NCBI GenBank assembly: GCA_019912545.1
Contig: JAIOIK010000099.1
Coordinates: 1-44,415, forward strand
Direction of reading: 5' to 3'
From: Ignavibacteria bacterium
GTDB taxonomy: Bacteria > Bacteroidota > Ignavibacteria > Tepidaquicellales > OLB5
DNA: 44,415 nt
The position numbers were made by a program, and so were the translations under genes. Below the pieces are notes generated by a model. The model worked only from the letters and a program-made list of their open reading frames with translations. It was not told the DNA's origin and ran no database searches. This document shows positions 16,923-25,979 of the stretch, in pieces; position 1 is the first letter of the stretch; every line of letters begins with the position of its first letter.

Positions 16923-17735
16923 TTGGAATATCTTCACAAAGGAAAGTATTACGGAATCCCTCAGAAAGTTCTGAACTATGATGATATTATCATTACTGAT
17001 AATGAATATATCAAAAGCAAAGTTGGCTGGCATTACCATGAAAATGTATATTTTACCTATATACTTAAAGGAAGGCTCATTGAATCCAGCAAGACGGAAA
17101 CTCATAACTGCATGCCCGGCACACTGCTTTATCATAACAGGCAGGAACCTCATTACAACATAAAGCCGCCCGGGTACACAAGAGGATTCCAGGTTGAATT
17201 TTCAAAAGACTGGTTTACAAAGCATTCGGTTAAAGTAAGTGATTTTGAGGGCAGCAGTATTTTGACTAATCCCTTATTCAATCATCTTTTCAACCGCATA
17301 TACAGAGAATCTTTTTTTTCTGATGAAGATTCATTAATATCAATTGAAGTGTTGTTGCTGCAGGTATTTGGCGTAATGATGAGGCGCTCAATACACAATA
17401 GTAATGAAAGGCCTGTTTGGATAAGCACAATTGAGAGCATCCTGAACGATAGATTCAAAGAAAAGATTACCCTGGAATTCCTTGCAAAAGAAACCGGAAT
17501 TCACCCGGTACATATATCACAAGTATTCTCTAAATATTTCGATTCTTCATTTGGAGATTACCTGAGGAAAATTAGAATTGGCAAAGCAATTAATTTAATT
17601 GCAGACGGTGAACATACATTAACCCAGATCAGCAGTATGTGCGGATTTTCAGATCAAAGCCATTTTATAAGGATCTTCAAATCTCTTTACGGCATTTCTC
17701 CTTCTCTTTACAGGAAGTCAATAAAAATACATTGA
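16923..17735 (+). CDS. AraC family transcriptional regulator
   Basis: Residues ~1-115 look like a cupin sensor (GWHYHENVYFTYILKGRL, then CMPGTLLYHNRQEPHYN). Residues ~165-268 hold the two helix-turn-helix motifs: ITLEFLAKETGIHPVHISQVF, then the signature LTQISSMCGFSDQSHFIRIF and KSLYGISPSLYRKS. The start is TTG 16923; no ATG is available that keeps the sensor. It lies in the same direction as the preceding small-protein genes and the following serine hydrolase, and could control either; the signal is unknown. Confidence 0.92.
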   Translation: MEYLHKGKYYGIPQKVLNYDDIIITDNEYIKSKVGWHYHENVYFTYILKGRLIESSKTETHNCMPGTLLYHNRQEPHYNIKPPGYTRGFQVEFSKDWFTKHSVKVSDFEGSSILTNPLFNHLFNRIYRESFFSDEDSLISIEVLLLQVFGVMMRRSIHNSNERPVWISTIESILNDRFKEKITLEFLAKETGIHPVHISQVFSKYFDSSFGDYLRKIRIGKAINLIADGEHTLTQISSMCGFSDQSHFIRIFKSLYGISPSLYRKSIKIH

Positions 17736-17766
17736 TATTATACAATTTGCTTAAGATTATTCTATT

Positions 17767-17794
17767 TTGGATGATTGAATTTTGAGTATATTTG
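17767..17794 (+). promoter_or_regulatory. Probable Bacteroidota-type promoter for the serine hydrolase
   Basis: TTG at 17767-17769 and TATATTTG at 17787-17794 are 17 bases apart. They match the -33 TTG / -7 TAnnTTTG form used by the primary sigma factor in this phylum. The start codon is 24 bases further on. Confidence 0.6.
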
Positions 17795-17817
17795 CAGCAA
17801 CTATTTTTCCGAACTAA

Positions 17818-19545
17818 ATGAATAAAATTTTTCAATTTGCTCTCATTATTTTTATCTTAACATTCCCATGCGCAATAACTCCAAATCATTTCGATAATAC
17901 AATTAGTGTATCCCTAACTCAAAAAATATCGTTCCCTGATTCTTCGAATACTGACCAAAACAGTTTTGTAATTGATAACGGGATATTGAACGACCTCCAC
18001 AAAAACAATACCGGCAGAATTACATTTATGGCTGAGAATATTCCTATTGAAGAGTTTGAAGAATCTGACTTCCTGACATCATTTGAGTTGAAACAAAAAT
18101 GTGATCTGAATATCAGGGTATTTCTGAAAACATCGCTTACAAACTCTCTTCACATTTTAGCTCCGGAATTAACAGCAGAGGAACTGACTGCAAAAGGTAA
18201 TTATCAATTTAATTTTTTTGTAGATGACAGCTTGATCTATAAGGAAAATCTTAACCCCGGCGCCGGCAGTAAAGAAAGTAAGAATATTTCAACAATACTC
18301 AGAATCCCGCTTATCAGCACAACCGGTGAAGATTCATGGGGAAGATTTCTGTGGCAAAGGTTCATGTTTAAAGGGGGCGAAGATGCTCTGCAGGAAGGCA
18401 CTCATAATCTAGAAATAGAAATAAGGCCGTATGTTAAAACGGGTGAAGTTAAAACCGGGGAATTGATAGCTTCCGGAGAACTTACAATCAATATTGTAAG
18501 GCCTGATATTCCCCCGGAGCTTATTGAAATCCAGTCAATAAAGCAAAATAGCGGCTGGGAAGTTTCAACTGAAGAATATGATAGAGATCTAATAAGGCAA
18601 TTAAAAACAAAAATTGCTGAGAACTATTTTAAGGAAATTACCAGTATTGTTGTAATTAAAAATGGCAGGCTTCTATTAGAGGAATACTTTAACGGATCAG
18701 CAAGAGATTCATTGCATGATACCCGTTCTGTTGGAAAATCATTTGCATCAGCCATTACAGGTATAGCAATCGAAGAGGGTCACATCAAAAGTGAAAACCA
18801 AATATTAAAGGATTATTACGATTTAAAAAATTACAGGAATTATACCCTTAAAAAAGACAGCGTTCAAATAAAAAACCTCTTGACAATGAGCTCGGCATTT
18901 CTGGGCTTCGATTTTGATGAAAGCTCTCCCGGCAATGAAGAAAATATGTATCCAACAGGGGACTGGGTTAAGTTTACGCTAGATCTCCCAATGGACCCGT
19001 CAAAAACAAATGGTGGCAAGTGGGAATACTTTACGGCGGGAGTTGTTGTATTAGGTGATATCCTGAATAAATCCGTTCCCGGCGGCCTGGGAAATTATTC
19101 TTCAGAAAAATTATTAAAGCCGCTTGGAATAAATAAATTCGAGTGGGAATATACTCCCCAAGGCGTAGTGAATACAGCCGGCGGCTGGCACATGAGGCCG
19201 CTGGATTATGCTAAGTTCGGGCAATTATACAAAAACGGAGGATCATGGAACGGGAAGCAGATCATTCCAAAAAGCTGGGTGAAGAAAAGTTTATCAAAAC
19301 AGATCTCAATACCAAACACAGAAAATGAATTTTACGGTTACCTTTTCTGGAATACCACTTTTCGGGTTGATAATGAATCATACGAAGCTTTCTATTCAAG
19401 CGGGAATGGAGGAAACAAGATATTTATCTTCAAAGACCAGCCGATTGTTGTTGTAGTCACATCAAATGCGTTCGGCAAGATGTATGCACATGCGCAAGTG
19501 AACAAGATTATGGAGAAGTATATTTTACCTTCGGTGATTAGATAA
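17818..19545 (+). CDS. Serine hydrolase, beta-lactamase/penicillin-binding protein-like (class C fold), with N-terminal beta domain
   Basis: Residues 1-22 form a signal peptide. Residues ~60-230 form a beta-rich domain (FNFFVDDSLIYKENL, GTHNLEIEIRPYVK) seen in front of some Bacteroidota serine hydrolases. The catalytic domain runs ~255-575 with the SxxK motif in RSVGKSF (Ser304, Lys307), then KWEYFTAGVVVLGDIL in the YxN region and SSGNGGNKIFIFKD near the end. It may hydrolyse esters, peptides or beta-lactams in the periplasm; the sequence does not choose among these. It has its own promoter and converges on the MBL hydrolase gene. Confidence 0.88.
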   Translation: MNKIFQFALIIFILTFPCAITPNHFDNTISVSLTQKISFPDSSNTDQNSFVIDNGILNDLHKNNTGRITFMAENIPIEEFEESDFLTSFELKQKCDLNIRVFLKTSLTNSLHILAPELTAEELTAKGNYQFNFFVDDSLIYKENLNPGAGSKESKNISTILRIPLISTTGEDSWGRFLWQRFMFKGGEDALQEGTHNLEIEIRPYVKTGEVKTGELIASGELTINIVRPDIPPELIEIQSIKQNSGWEVSTEEYDRDLIRQLKTKIAENYFKEITSIVVIKNGRLLLEEYFNGSARDSLHDTRSVGKSFASAITGIAIEEGHIKSENQILKDYYDLKNYRNYTLKKDSVQIKNLLTMSSAFLGFDFDESSPGNEENMYPTGDWVKFTLDLPMDPSKTNGGKWEYFTAGVVVLGDILNKSVPGGLGNYSSEKLLKPLGINKFEWEYTPQGVVNTAGGWHMRPLDYAKFGQLYKNGGSWNGKQIIPKSWVKKSLSKQISIPNTENEFYGYLFWNTTFRVDNESYEAFYSSGNGGNKIFIFKDQPIVVVVTSNAFGKMYAHAQVNKIMEKYILPSVIR

Positions 19546-19552
19546 TACCGCT

Positions 19553-20212
19553 TCATGCGAATTTGTCATACTCTCCATTCAAAAAAGGATTATTTTCTCT
19601 CTCCTCCCCTATTGTCGTTTCTTCCATGTGTCCCGGATAAATAATGTAATCATCGTCATACCTAAGGACTTTATTCTTAATTGAATTCAGCAGCACACCC
19701 ATATCTCCAAGCCACAAGTCAGTTCTGCCAATGGAGCCTTTGAAAACTACATCTCCGCCGAAAATCACTTTTTCTTTTTCATCAACAAAGCAAACACTTC
19801 CCGGAGAGTGCCCGGGAGTGTGAAGTATTTTGAAAGTTGTGCCAGCAAATTTTATTTCGTCTGATTCATCAATAAATTTATCGGGATTTGGAGGCTCGGG
19901 GAAACTAACACCAAACATTGCGCCCTGATCCATTGCTTTATCGAACAAAGGCATATCATCTTTGTGCATAAGCAGCGGGACATCAAAAGTTTTCTTAGCC
20001 CAGTCGTTTCCCATGATGTGATCAATATGTCCGTGAGTATTTAGAATTAGCTTAATATTAATCCCATTAGCCTTAATGTAATTCAGGATTTCGTTCTTCT
20101 CGAAATCTTCGTACACGCCGGGATCAATTATCACTCCATCTTTGGTATTTTCATCCCAATAAATGTAACAATTCATCGAAAATGGGTTAACTGTGAATGT
20201 TTTAGTTTTCAT
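19553..20212 (-). CDS. MBL-fold metallo-hydrolase (glyoxalase II-like)
   Basis: From ATG 20212 the protein has all metal-binding motifs of a binuclear metallo-beta-lactamase fold: THGHIDH (His60, His62, Asp64, His65), HTPGHSPGS (His135), GGDVVF (Asp154) and YPGHMEET (His195). The 220-residue length and lack of a C-terminal helical domain match the short glyoxalase II-like/YcbL group, which hydrolyses thioesters such as acylglutathione analogues. A TTG three codons upstream is an alternative start. It is convergent with the serine hydrolase, eight bases between stops. Confidence 0.9.
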   Translation of the reverse strand: MKTKTFTVNPFSMNCYIYWDENTKDGVIIDPGVYEDFEKNEILNYIKANGINIKLILNTHGHIDHIMGNDWAKKTFDVPLLMHKDDMPLFDKAMDQGAMFGVSFPEPPNPDKFIDESDEIKFAGTTFKILHTPGHSPGSVCFVDEKEKVIFGGDVVFKGSIGRTDLWLGDMGVLLNSIKNKVLRYDDDYIIYPGHMEETTIGEERENNPFLNGEYDKFA

Positions 20213-20221
20213 GATATCCAA

Positions 20222-20335
20222 TCCTGAGCGTATGCGAAGGGTCTAAACAATTGATGCATGGATTCTTCCGCTCAACGAGTCGAGTCGTCGACCAGCAGGC
20301 GGACATGTCGCTTCGCTCTGAATTTGTGTATAGTT
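20222..20335. repeat. Intergenic imperfect inverted repeat element
   Basis: TCCTGAGCGTATGCGAAGG near the left end and CTTCGCTCTGAAT near the right end are inverted relatives of each other. They enclose further short palindromes (GAGTCGAGTCGTCGAC, CAGCAGGCGGAC). The block lies between the MBL hydrolase and smpB genes, which diverge from it, and looks like a decayed repetitive element rather than a terminator. Confidence 0.5.
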
Positions 20336-20353
20336 ATTAACTGTTTTTTTGAA

Positions 20354-20361
20354 TATTTTTG
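20354..20361 (+). promoter_or_regulatory. TAnnTTTG box before smpB
   Basis: TATTTTTG matches the -7 consensus of this phylum, but it ends only nine bases before the ATG and no TTG lies at the right spacing upstream. If used, transcription would start almost at the start codon. Weak support. Confidence 0.35.
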
Positions 20362-20370
20362 CAATTTACA

Positions 20371-20856
20371 ATGAAAGAGAACGATAAAACAGGCAGTGAA
20401 GGGGTAACAAAGCGAAAAGAGACGATAATTGCTTTAAACAAAAAGGCTTACCACGATTTTGAGATCCTAAGTAAACATGAAGCCGGGATTGTTCTCAAAG
20501 GAACTGAAGTAAAATCACTGAGGGACCACAAGGCCAGTCTTGTTGACGCATATGCAAGAGTAAAACAAAAAGAAGTATGGCTGTACAATGCAAACATAGC
20601 GATTTATAAGCTGGGAACATTCACTAACCATGAGCCAACCAGTACAAGAAAACTCTTATTCAAAAAAAGTGAAATAAGGAAGCTTGAAAATAAGCTTAAA
20701 GACAGAAGTCTGACACTTGTGCCATTGAAAATGTATTTCCAGGGACCCTACGTTAAAGTTGAGCTTGGACTTGCAAAAGGCAAGAAGCAGTATGATAAAC
20801 GCGAGTCGATTAAGAAAGCAGATGTACAAAGGAAGCTGAAGAGAGTAAAAATATAG
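20371..20856 (+). CDS. smpB: SsrA-binding protein SmpB
   Basis: SmpB partners tmRNA in rescuing stalled ribosomes. The start is ATG 20371. The core is clear: ETIIALNKKAYHDFEIL, then EAGIVLKGTEVKSLRDHKA, VWLYNANIAIYKLGTF, and the basic tail AKGKKQYDKRESIKKADVQR. It is the normal length for the family (161 residues). It precedes tyrS by 46 bases, separated by a short palindrome. No tmRNA gene was seen in the window. Confidence 0.97.
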   Translation: MKENDKTGSEGVTKRKETIIALNKKAYHDFEILSKHEAGIVLKGTEVKSLRDHKASLVDAYARVKQKEVWLYNANIAIYKLGTFTNHEPTSTRKLLFKKSEIRKLENKLKDRSLTLVPLKMYFQGPYVKVELGLAKGKKQYDKRESIKKADVQRKLKRVKI

Positions 20857-20872
20857 AAGAATTATAAATAGA

Positions 20873-20893
20873 GATTCCCGCCTGCTCGGGATT
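20873..20893. repeat. Palindrome of the AATCCCGA-nnn-GGCGGGA family
   Basis: On the minus strand it reads AATCCCGAGCAGGCGGGAAT, with arms ATCCCG and CGGGAAT around a short loop. It lies ten bases before the tyrS start codon. The same pattern, with CTT replacing GCA, occurs inside the CDP-alcohol phosphatidyltransferase gene at ~37135. Confidence 0.65.
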
Positions 20894-20902
20894 GAAAAAA
20901 AT

Positions 20903-22114
20903 ATGTCATTTCCAACAATAAAAGAACAGATCGACCTTATCAAACGGAATACTGTTGAAATTATTCCGGAAGATGAGCTTGAAAGGAAGCTGGCTAAATC
21001 ATTTAAAGAAAATAAGCCTCTTACCGTTAAGCTTGGATGCGATCCTTCGCGCCCCGATCTTCATATCGGACATGGAGTAGTTCTGCAAAAACTTAGAGAT
21101 TTTCAGGACCTCGGTCATAAAGCTGTTTTGATAATTGGTGATTTTACCGCAATGATAGGCGACCCATCCGGGAAAAGCAAAACGCGCCCGGCGCTCACAC
21201 TAGAGGAAACCCGTGTAAACGGAAAAACATATTTTGAACAGGCATCAAAGATTCTATTAGAAAAAAATCTGGAAATAAGATATAACTCCGAGTGGCTTGA
21301 TAAGATGTCCTTCAGCGATGTAATCAAGCTTGCAAGCAAATATACTGTGGCTCAGATACTCGAACGCGATGATTTTGAAAAACGTATGGAAAGCAAAACT
21401 CCGATTAGTCTGCATGAATTATTGTATCCTCTCAGCCAGGCAATGGATTCTGTTGCAATTAAAAGTGATGTTGAGCTTGGCGGCACCGATCAGAAATTCA
21501 ACCTGCTGGTTGGCAGGACAATTCAAGAGGCATACGGGCAGGAAGCGCAATGTATCGTAACTCTGGAACTGCTTGAAGGCACAGACGGCGTTGAGAAGAT
21601 GAGCAAATCATTAGATAATGCCATTTGCTTTACGGATTCACCAAAGAATATTTTCGGAAAGACGATGTCAATTCCGGATAAGCTGATATTAAAATATTAT
21701 ACTTTATGCACTGCTCTTAGCATTAATGAGCTGAAGCAAATCGAAGCTGAACTGAAAGATCCTGCTACAAATCCCCGCAACTTAAAAGTAAGACTGGGCT
21801 ATGAGCTGGTTAAGAAGTACTATGATGAAGAGTCAGCAAAGTACTCACTTAATGAATTTGAGACAATATTTGTTAAAAAGGAAGTACCGGATGACATACC
21901 CGAATTTAAGCTTGATGCAAAGGAAGTAAAGCTTGTAACTATCATAAAAGAAAACAACATGGCAGCTTCTACGGGAGAGGCAATAAGGCTGATAAAGCAG
22001 GGCGGCGTGACGATTAACGGCGAAAAGATAACGAATGAAAAATTTATTATTAAGGCTGAAAAGGATTTTGTGCTGAAAGTCGGCAAAAGGAAATTCCTTA
22101 AGGTTCTCGTTTAA
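20903..22114 (+). CDS. tyrS: Tyrosyl-tRNA synthetase
   Basis: This enzyme charges tRNA-Tyr. The 403-residue protein has the class I signatures: HIGHG (His54-His57) in DPSRPDLHIGHGVVL, and EKMSKSLDNA (Lys232-Ser236). The tyrosine pocket region SQAMDSVAIKSDVELGGTDQ lies between them. An S4 RNA-binding domain forms the C terminus (STGEAIRLIKQGGVTINGEK). The longer insert and LEETRVNGKTYF segment place it in the TyrZ-like branch (judged by eye). ATG 20903 gives the family N terminus. Confidence 0.97.
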   Translation: MSFPTIKEQIDLIKRNTVEIIPEDELERKLAKSFKENKPLTVKLGCDPSRPDLHIGHGVVLQKLRDFQDLGHKAVLIIGDFTAMIGDPSGKSKTRPALTLEETRVNGKTYFEQASKILLEKNLEIRYNSEWLDKMSFSDVIKLASKYTVAQILERDDFEKRMESKTPISLHELLYPLSQAMDSVAIKSDVELGGTDQKFNLLVGRTIQEAYGQEAQCIVTLELLEGTDGVEKMSKSLDNAICFTDSPKNIFGKTMSIPDKLILKYYTLCTALSINELKQIEAELKDPATNPRNLKVRLGYELVKKYYDEESAKYSLNEFETIFVKKEVPDDIPEFKLDAKEVKLVTIIKENNMAASTGEAIRLIKQGGVTINGEKITNEKFIIKAEKDFVLKVGKRKFLKVLV

Positions 22115-22223
22115 CTGCCTAAAGGAAATGGATTTAATATTATATTAATAATTTAATTATTATATTTACACTTCATAACTCACCTATTTATTAACAAAAT
22201 AAAAACCGGAGAATCAGGAGAAA

Positions 22224-22769
22224 TTGTTCAAACCTACTAAAATCTTTTTCACCAAAGGTGTTGGAAGGCACAAAGATTATTTACAGTCATTTGAGCTTGC
22301 CTTAAGGATGGCGGGAATAGAAAAGTGCAATTTGGTATCAGTATCTAGTATTTTCCCTGCGGGATGTAAGCGTGTCTCAAAAGAAGAAGGCATTAAATTG
22401 ATGGAGCCTGGGCAGATAACGTTTTGTGTAATGGCAAGGAATTCAACAAACGAAGCAAACAGATTGATTGCAGCTTCAATAGGCGTAGCGCTTCCCAGTG
22501 ATGGAAACCAGTACGGATACATTTCGGAGCATCATCCTTTCGGTGAATCAGAAAAGATCTCCGGTGAATATGCTGAGGATATTGCCGCTCAGATGCTTGC
22601 CACTACACTGGGTATCGAGTTTGACCCTGAACAGGCATGGGATGAAAGAGAGCAGGTTTACAAAGCAAGCGGGCAGATATATAAAACGTTCAATATAACA
22701 CAATCTGCTGAAGGCGATAAAGCCGGTATTTGGACAACAGTTATTGCCGGCGCAGTAATGCTTCCATAG
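22224..22769 (+). CDS. pdaD: Pyruvoyl-dependent arginine decarboxylase
   Basis: The enzyme converts arginine to agmatine, a first step toward putrescine and spermidine. The proenzyme self-cleaves at a Ser-Ser bond to make a pyruvoyl group; the site is [13 protein letters not shown], between Ser41 and Ser42. Other conserved blocks are [31 protein letters not shown] and [11 protein letters not shown]. The start is TTG 22224 with a good AGGAG seven bases ahead. The gene is known from archaea and the Chlorobi/Ignavibacteria group, consistent with the proposed host. thiN follows within 25 bases. Confidence 0.95.
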   Translation: MFKPTKIFFTKGVGRHKDYLQSFELALRMAGIEKCNLVSVSSIFPAGCKRVSKEEGIKLMEPGQITFCVMARNSTNEANRLIAASIGVALPSDGNQYGYISEHHPFGESEKISGEYAEDIAAQMLATTLGIEFDPEQAWDEREQVYKASGQIYKTFNITQSAEGDKAGIWTTVIAGAVMLP

Positions 22770-22770
22770 A

Positions 22771-22797
22771 TGTCAAAAGTGAAATGTGAAACGTGAA
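22771..22797. repeat. GTGAAATGTGAAA-type degenerate repeat overlapping the thiN start
   Basis: TGTCAAAAGTGAAATGTG is followed by AAACGTGAAG. The inverted counterpart TTTCACATTTGACATTTCAC occurs at 29766-29786, ahead of the minus-strand T9SS cargo's stop. The thiN start codon sits within it. Confidence 0.5.
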
Positions 22798-23431
22798 GAA
22801 TTGTTTAATAGTATGTAATGGCAGTTTAACCCGAAAGCTGCTTAACAGGTTCACAAATAAAAAGCTCCGCTCACAATATGCAATCATATCTTGTGACGGG
22901 GCTTCTGATTTTTTGTACAGGCATAAAGTGAAACCGGATTATATTATTGGAGATATGGATGGCATTAAAACAAAAACCCTTAAGTATTTTAAAACCAAAG
23001 AAATTAAGATAAAAACTGTTATACGGCAAGATCAAAACGACCTGGAGAAGGCGCTGAAATATGCTTTATCGAAGAAATTCAAAAGCATCAATATTATCGG
23101 ATTTGCCGGAAAGCGGTTTGACCATTCCATAAACAATCTAAGCATCCTGAAGAAGTTCTATAGAAAAGCAGACATAGCAGTTTATGATAGTAGTTTTGAG
23201 ATCAAGTTCATAAAGAAAAAAGTCGAGTTTGCATGTAAAGTTGGAGATGTAGTGTCAATCATTCCCCTTCCAAAAGCATCGGGTATTACAGCACAGGGTT
23301 TGAAGTATCCCTTAAAATATGAAACTCTTGAATTCGGAGTAAGAGAGGGTGCGCTGAATGAGGCTATTGATAAAAATGTAAAAATCAGTTTCAAAAGCGG
23401 TAACTTACTTTTAGTAAGACAAGTCCGCTAG
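22793..23431 (+). CDS. thiN: Thiamine pyrophosphokinase
   Basis: It transfers pyrophosphate from ATP to thiamine, making the cofactor TPP. Family blocks are present: CDGASDFLYRHKVKPDYIIG DMDGI, the RQDQNDLEKALKYAL helix, and GFAGKRFDHSINNLSIL. The C-terminal thiamine-binding beta sandwich follows (GDVVSIIPLPKASG, QGLKYPL). The start is GTG 22793, the first usable codon after an in-frame TGA at 22787. That GTG lies inside an AAAAGTGAAATGTGAAACGTG-like stretch. No TPP riboswitch was recognised. Confidence 0.9.
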   Translation: MKNCLIVCNGSLTRKLLNRFTNKKLRSQYAIISCDGASDFLYRHKVKPDYIIGDMDGIKTKTLKYFKTKEIKIKTVIRQDQNDLEKALKYALSKKFKSINIIGFAGKRFDHSINNLSILKKFYRKADIAVYDSSFEIKFIKKKVEFACKVGDVVSIIPLPKASGITAQGLKYPLKYETLEFGVREGALNEAIDKNVKISFKSGNLLLVRQVR

Positions 23432-23443
23432 TACCAACAGAAA

Positions 23444-25849
23444 TTAATTCCAATCTTTCTTTATTATTTTCGTCCCGTCGCTTTCAATTATTACTGACCC
23501 TTTTTCGATTACATCAACGGCATCAATACCCAAAAAAGTTAATCCACTTTTGAAGATCTCAGTCGCTTTAGACTTTCTTCCTTTTGCCCTGCTTTGAATA
23601 ATGGCAAATTCCGGCTGCGTCCTTATCAATAACTCAGAAGAAGTTTTATCAAATGAACCGGTTCCCGAAACTTTGAGTACATTAACTTTCTCATCAAAAG
23701 GCACTTGGGCTGAGTTTATCAGATTTTCGGGGAGATCGTCACTATCATCAAACAGGAATCTTGTCTCTCCATAGGCAAACTCGCTTAACATTGAAGAAGC
23801 TTTGTATAGGCTATCGTAATAAATATACAATCTAAAGCTCCCTTTTTGATTTACTATCTTTGATGAGGTAATAAACTGAATATTCTGGCTGCTTAATTGT
23901 GGGCTTAGTTTTTTGTTTTCCATGATTTGCCTGTAATAATCCGGAACAAGTATCTTATTTATTTTGAAATGTCTGCATAAATAATCCAGGCTTCGGAACT
24001 CGCTTGCTCCCATTTCATTGATTACCAGCAGATCCAGAGATGATACACCGCTTGATTTTAAGTATGGAATGATATTTCTTTCGGCGGAAGTATATTTTAG
24101 CCCTGAAGAACCGGGGTTGATCAGCACAGAAGTTCCGCCCGGCAATCTGATGAGTGTTGAGCCAGAAATGCCAGTATCAAGATAAGTAATAACTGCATTT
24201 GAAGACTTGTTTAATACATCCTTCCAGATGACAAAGTTTAACGTTAACAGAATTATTATAGAAGTCCTGAAAACAAAGTTATGCTTCTTTAATCCCATAA
24301 CCGTTATAAGGATTAAATAGTAAAACAGAAACAGCAGAGAATCCACAAAGTATGTTTCTACAAAAGAGTAATCCCATTTAGCGCAAACTTCGATCAGCCA
24401 TAGCTGAAACCAAACCATAAACGAATTGAAAGATGCAAACACAGATGCAAGCCATGTGGAGCAGACCGAAGTCATTATCATAATAAATCCCGCCGCAAGA
24501 GATATGTTAGAAAGCGGTATTGCAAAGAGATTTGATGCAAGCGATACTATTGAGATCTTCTTAAACATTATAGCAGTTATAGGCAGTGTTCCCAGTTGGG
24601 CAGCAAGTGTTCCAAGAAACAGTATTATGGTTTGTCTGAGAGCATTCCTGATACTCCCGCCTTTTGATAAAGAAACATACCAATCAAGGTTTTCCAGCCA
24701 CCCCTCAAGTACCGGGTAAATAATTATTATAGAAAGAATTGCTGAGAATGAAAGAATAAATCCCGCATCAAAAAGCTGGCGCGGATCAAATAGCAGAATT
24801 ACCATTGCAGAAAAAGCAACTATGTTAAATGAATTAGGTTTTCTTTCTATCAATTGCGCCAGCATGAATACTGAAGCCATTATTGTTGCACGAATGATTG
24901 AAGGGGTATTTCCTGTAAGATTCATATAGAACAAAAGGCTTAAAATAATTATTATGACCTTATATGAATATCTAACGGGAATAAAGATAAGGAGTCCCCA
25001 TATTATAATAATCACATATGCGACATTCAAGCCTGAGACAGCTATTATATGCGCAACTCCGGCATTAATAAAATTTTCTTTCATTTCCGGAGAGATGTTG
25101 CTTCGCTCGCCCAGTACAAGTCCCTTGAGATACTCCCCTTCATCGCCTCCTACAAGCGAATCTATTAATGCAATTGAATAATTTTTAACAGGGTTTATAA
25201 TATGTCCATAATAAAAGCCAGGGTCTTCATATCCTGCAAGCGTGATGTTATCAAATCCGTAAGAAGTAAACACGGCATCAATTCCGTGCATTCTAAGGTA
25301 TTTTCCGTAATCAAACTCACCCGGATTTCTTTGATGAGGAAGGTCTTCTAACTTGCCTTGCAATTCCGCAATATCACCATATTGCAGTTTGGCAAGAGGG
25401 CTCTCTTTGTATTTGTTCTGGTATATTGTGGCAAGAATTATTCCGCTTTTATTTTGCTCATCAACATTCATCAATTCAATTGAAAGCCTTATCCTGTCAT
25501 CTTTGACCTCTGGCTTTTGGATTAAAACACCTTTGATCTTTGCACTCCGCCCTTCGAAATCATCTATGACAGAAGAGATGTTATCCAGTTCTGTATAATG
25601 GTAACGGTACTGGAAGCTGAACAATCCATACAATAGAAGAATAATCATGTAAGAATACAGGAACATTCTGTTCTTTCCAGCCGGTTTGTAAACAAACAGT
25701 ATCATCAAAACCAGAAGGCACAGGATTGAGAGAATCAGCCACAAAGGCAAAAAAGAAAGATTTATTCCGGAGAAATAGCTTATCAGTATTCCCGCTGTTA
25801 AGGGGATTACAAATACAACAGCAGGATATTTTTTCCGGAAGGAAGCCAA
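23444..25849 (-). CDS. ComEC/Rec2 family membrane protein with degenerate MBL-like C-terminal domain
   Basis: ComEC forms the inner-membrane channel for DNA uptake. Here an N-terminal DUF4131-like/OB part (residues ~30-210) is followed by the competence core with GLVLGERSNISPEMKENF and AHIIAVSGLNVAYV (~243-278), and multiple membrane spans to ~520. Residues ~553-790 align with the metallo-beta-lactamase-like domain, but the metal motif region reads LLVINEMGASEFRSL. In canonical ComEC it is LLVLTHPDADHIGG-like, so all four metal ligands are replaced. DVGQGD is likewise LDTGISG. The channel may work without its nuclease domain, or have another role. Convergent with thiN. Confidence 0.9.
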   Translation of the reverse strand: MASFRKKYPAVVFVIPLTAGILISYFSGINLSFLPLWLILSILCLLVLMILFVYKPAGKNRMFLYSYMIILLLYGLFSFQYRYHYTELDNISSVIDDFEGRSAKIKGVLIQKPEVKDDRIRLSIELMNVDEQNKSGIILATIYQNKYKESPLAKLQYGDIAELQGKLEDLPHQRNPGEFDYGKYLRMHGIDAVFTSYGFDNITLAGYEDPGFYYGHIINPVKNYSIALIDSLVGGDEGEYLKGLVLGERSNISPEMKENFINAGVAHIIAVSGLNVAYVIIIIWGLLIFIPVRYSYKVIIIILSLLFYMNLTGNTPSIIRATIMASVFMLAQLIERKPNSFNIVAFSAMVILLFDPRQLFDAGFILSFSAILSIIIIYPVLEGWLENLDWYVSLSKGGSIRNALRQTIILFLGTLAAQLGTLPITAIMFKKISIVSLASNLFAIPLSNISLAAGFIMIMTSVCSTWLASVFASFNSFMVWFQLWLIEVCAKWDYSFVETYFVDSLLFLFYYLILITVMGLKKHNFVFRTSIIILLTLNFVIWKDVLNKSSNAVITYLDTGISGSTLIRLPGGTSVLINPGSSGLKYTSAERNIIPYLKSSGVSSLDLLVINEMGASEFRSLDYLCRHFKINKILVPDYYRQIMENKKLSPQLSSQNIQFITSSKIVNQKGSFRLYIYYDSLYKASSMLSEFAYGETRFLFDDSDDLPENLINSAQVPFDEKVNVLKVSGTGSFDKTSSELLIRTQPEFAIIQSRAKGRKSKATEIFKSGLTFLGIDAVDVIEKGSVIIESDGTKIIKKDWN

Positions 25850-25906
25850 GTCCTGTAAGGATAATTATATTTGTTGAAAAATTAAATAGAGAATTTACAG
25901 TATCCA

Positions 25907-25979
25907 AACAAGGAGTTGAAACCCCTTGTTATGGTTGTCAGGTCTGCACAAAGTGCCCCTTTGGGGAGGACCTGGCAAC
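25907..25979. repeat. Structured intergenic element: hairpin plus three-way-junction fold
   Basis: First hairpin: AACAAGGAGTT (25907-25917) against AACCCCTTGTT (25920-25930), with one mismatch. Then GTTGTCAGGTC (25934-25944) pairs fully (one G-U) with GACCTGGCAAC (25969-25979), enclosing two mini-hairpins, GCAC-AAA-GTGC and CCC-TTT-GGG. It lies between the divergent comEC-like and GNAT genes. It could be a repetitive palindrome or a structured RNA; strand is not known. Confidence 0.6.

Noticed and set aside
14493-19545. An antibiotic-resistance island (VOC bleomycin-like, beta-lactamase-like, AraC)
   Set aside because: These are broad superfamilies without resistance-specific motifs, and there are no mobile-element genes, composition shift or integrase around them.
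22114-22223. A riboswitch ahead of pdaD or thiN
   Set aside because: The 109-base leader is AT-rich and shows no paired conserved core; the pdaD-thiN gap is only 23 bases.
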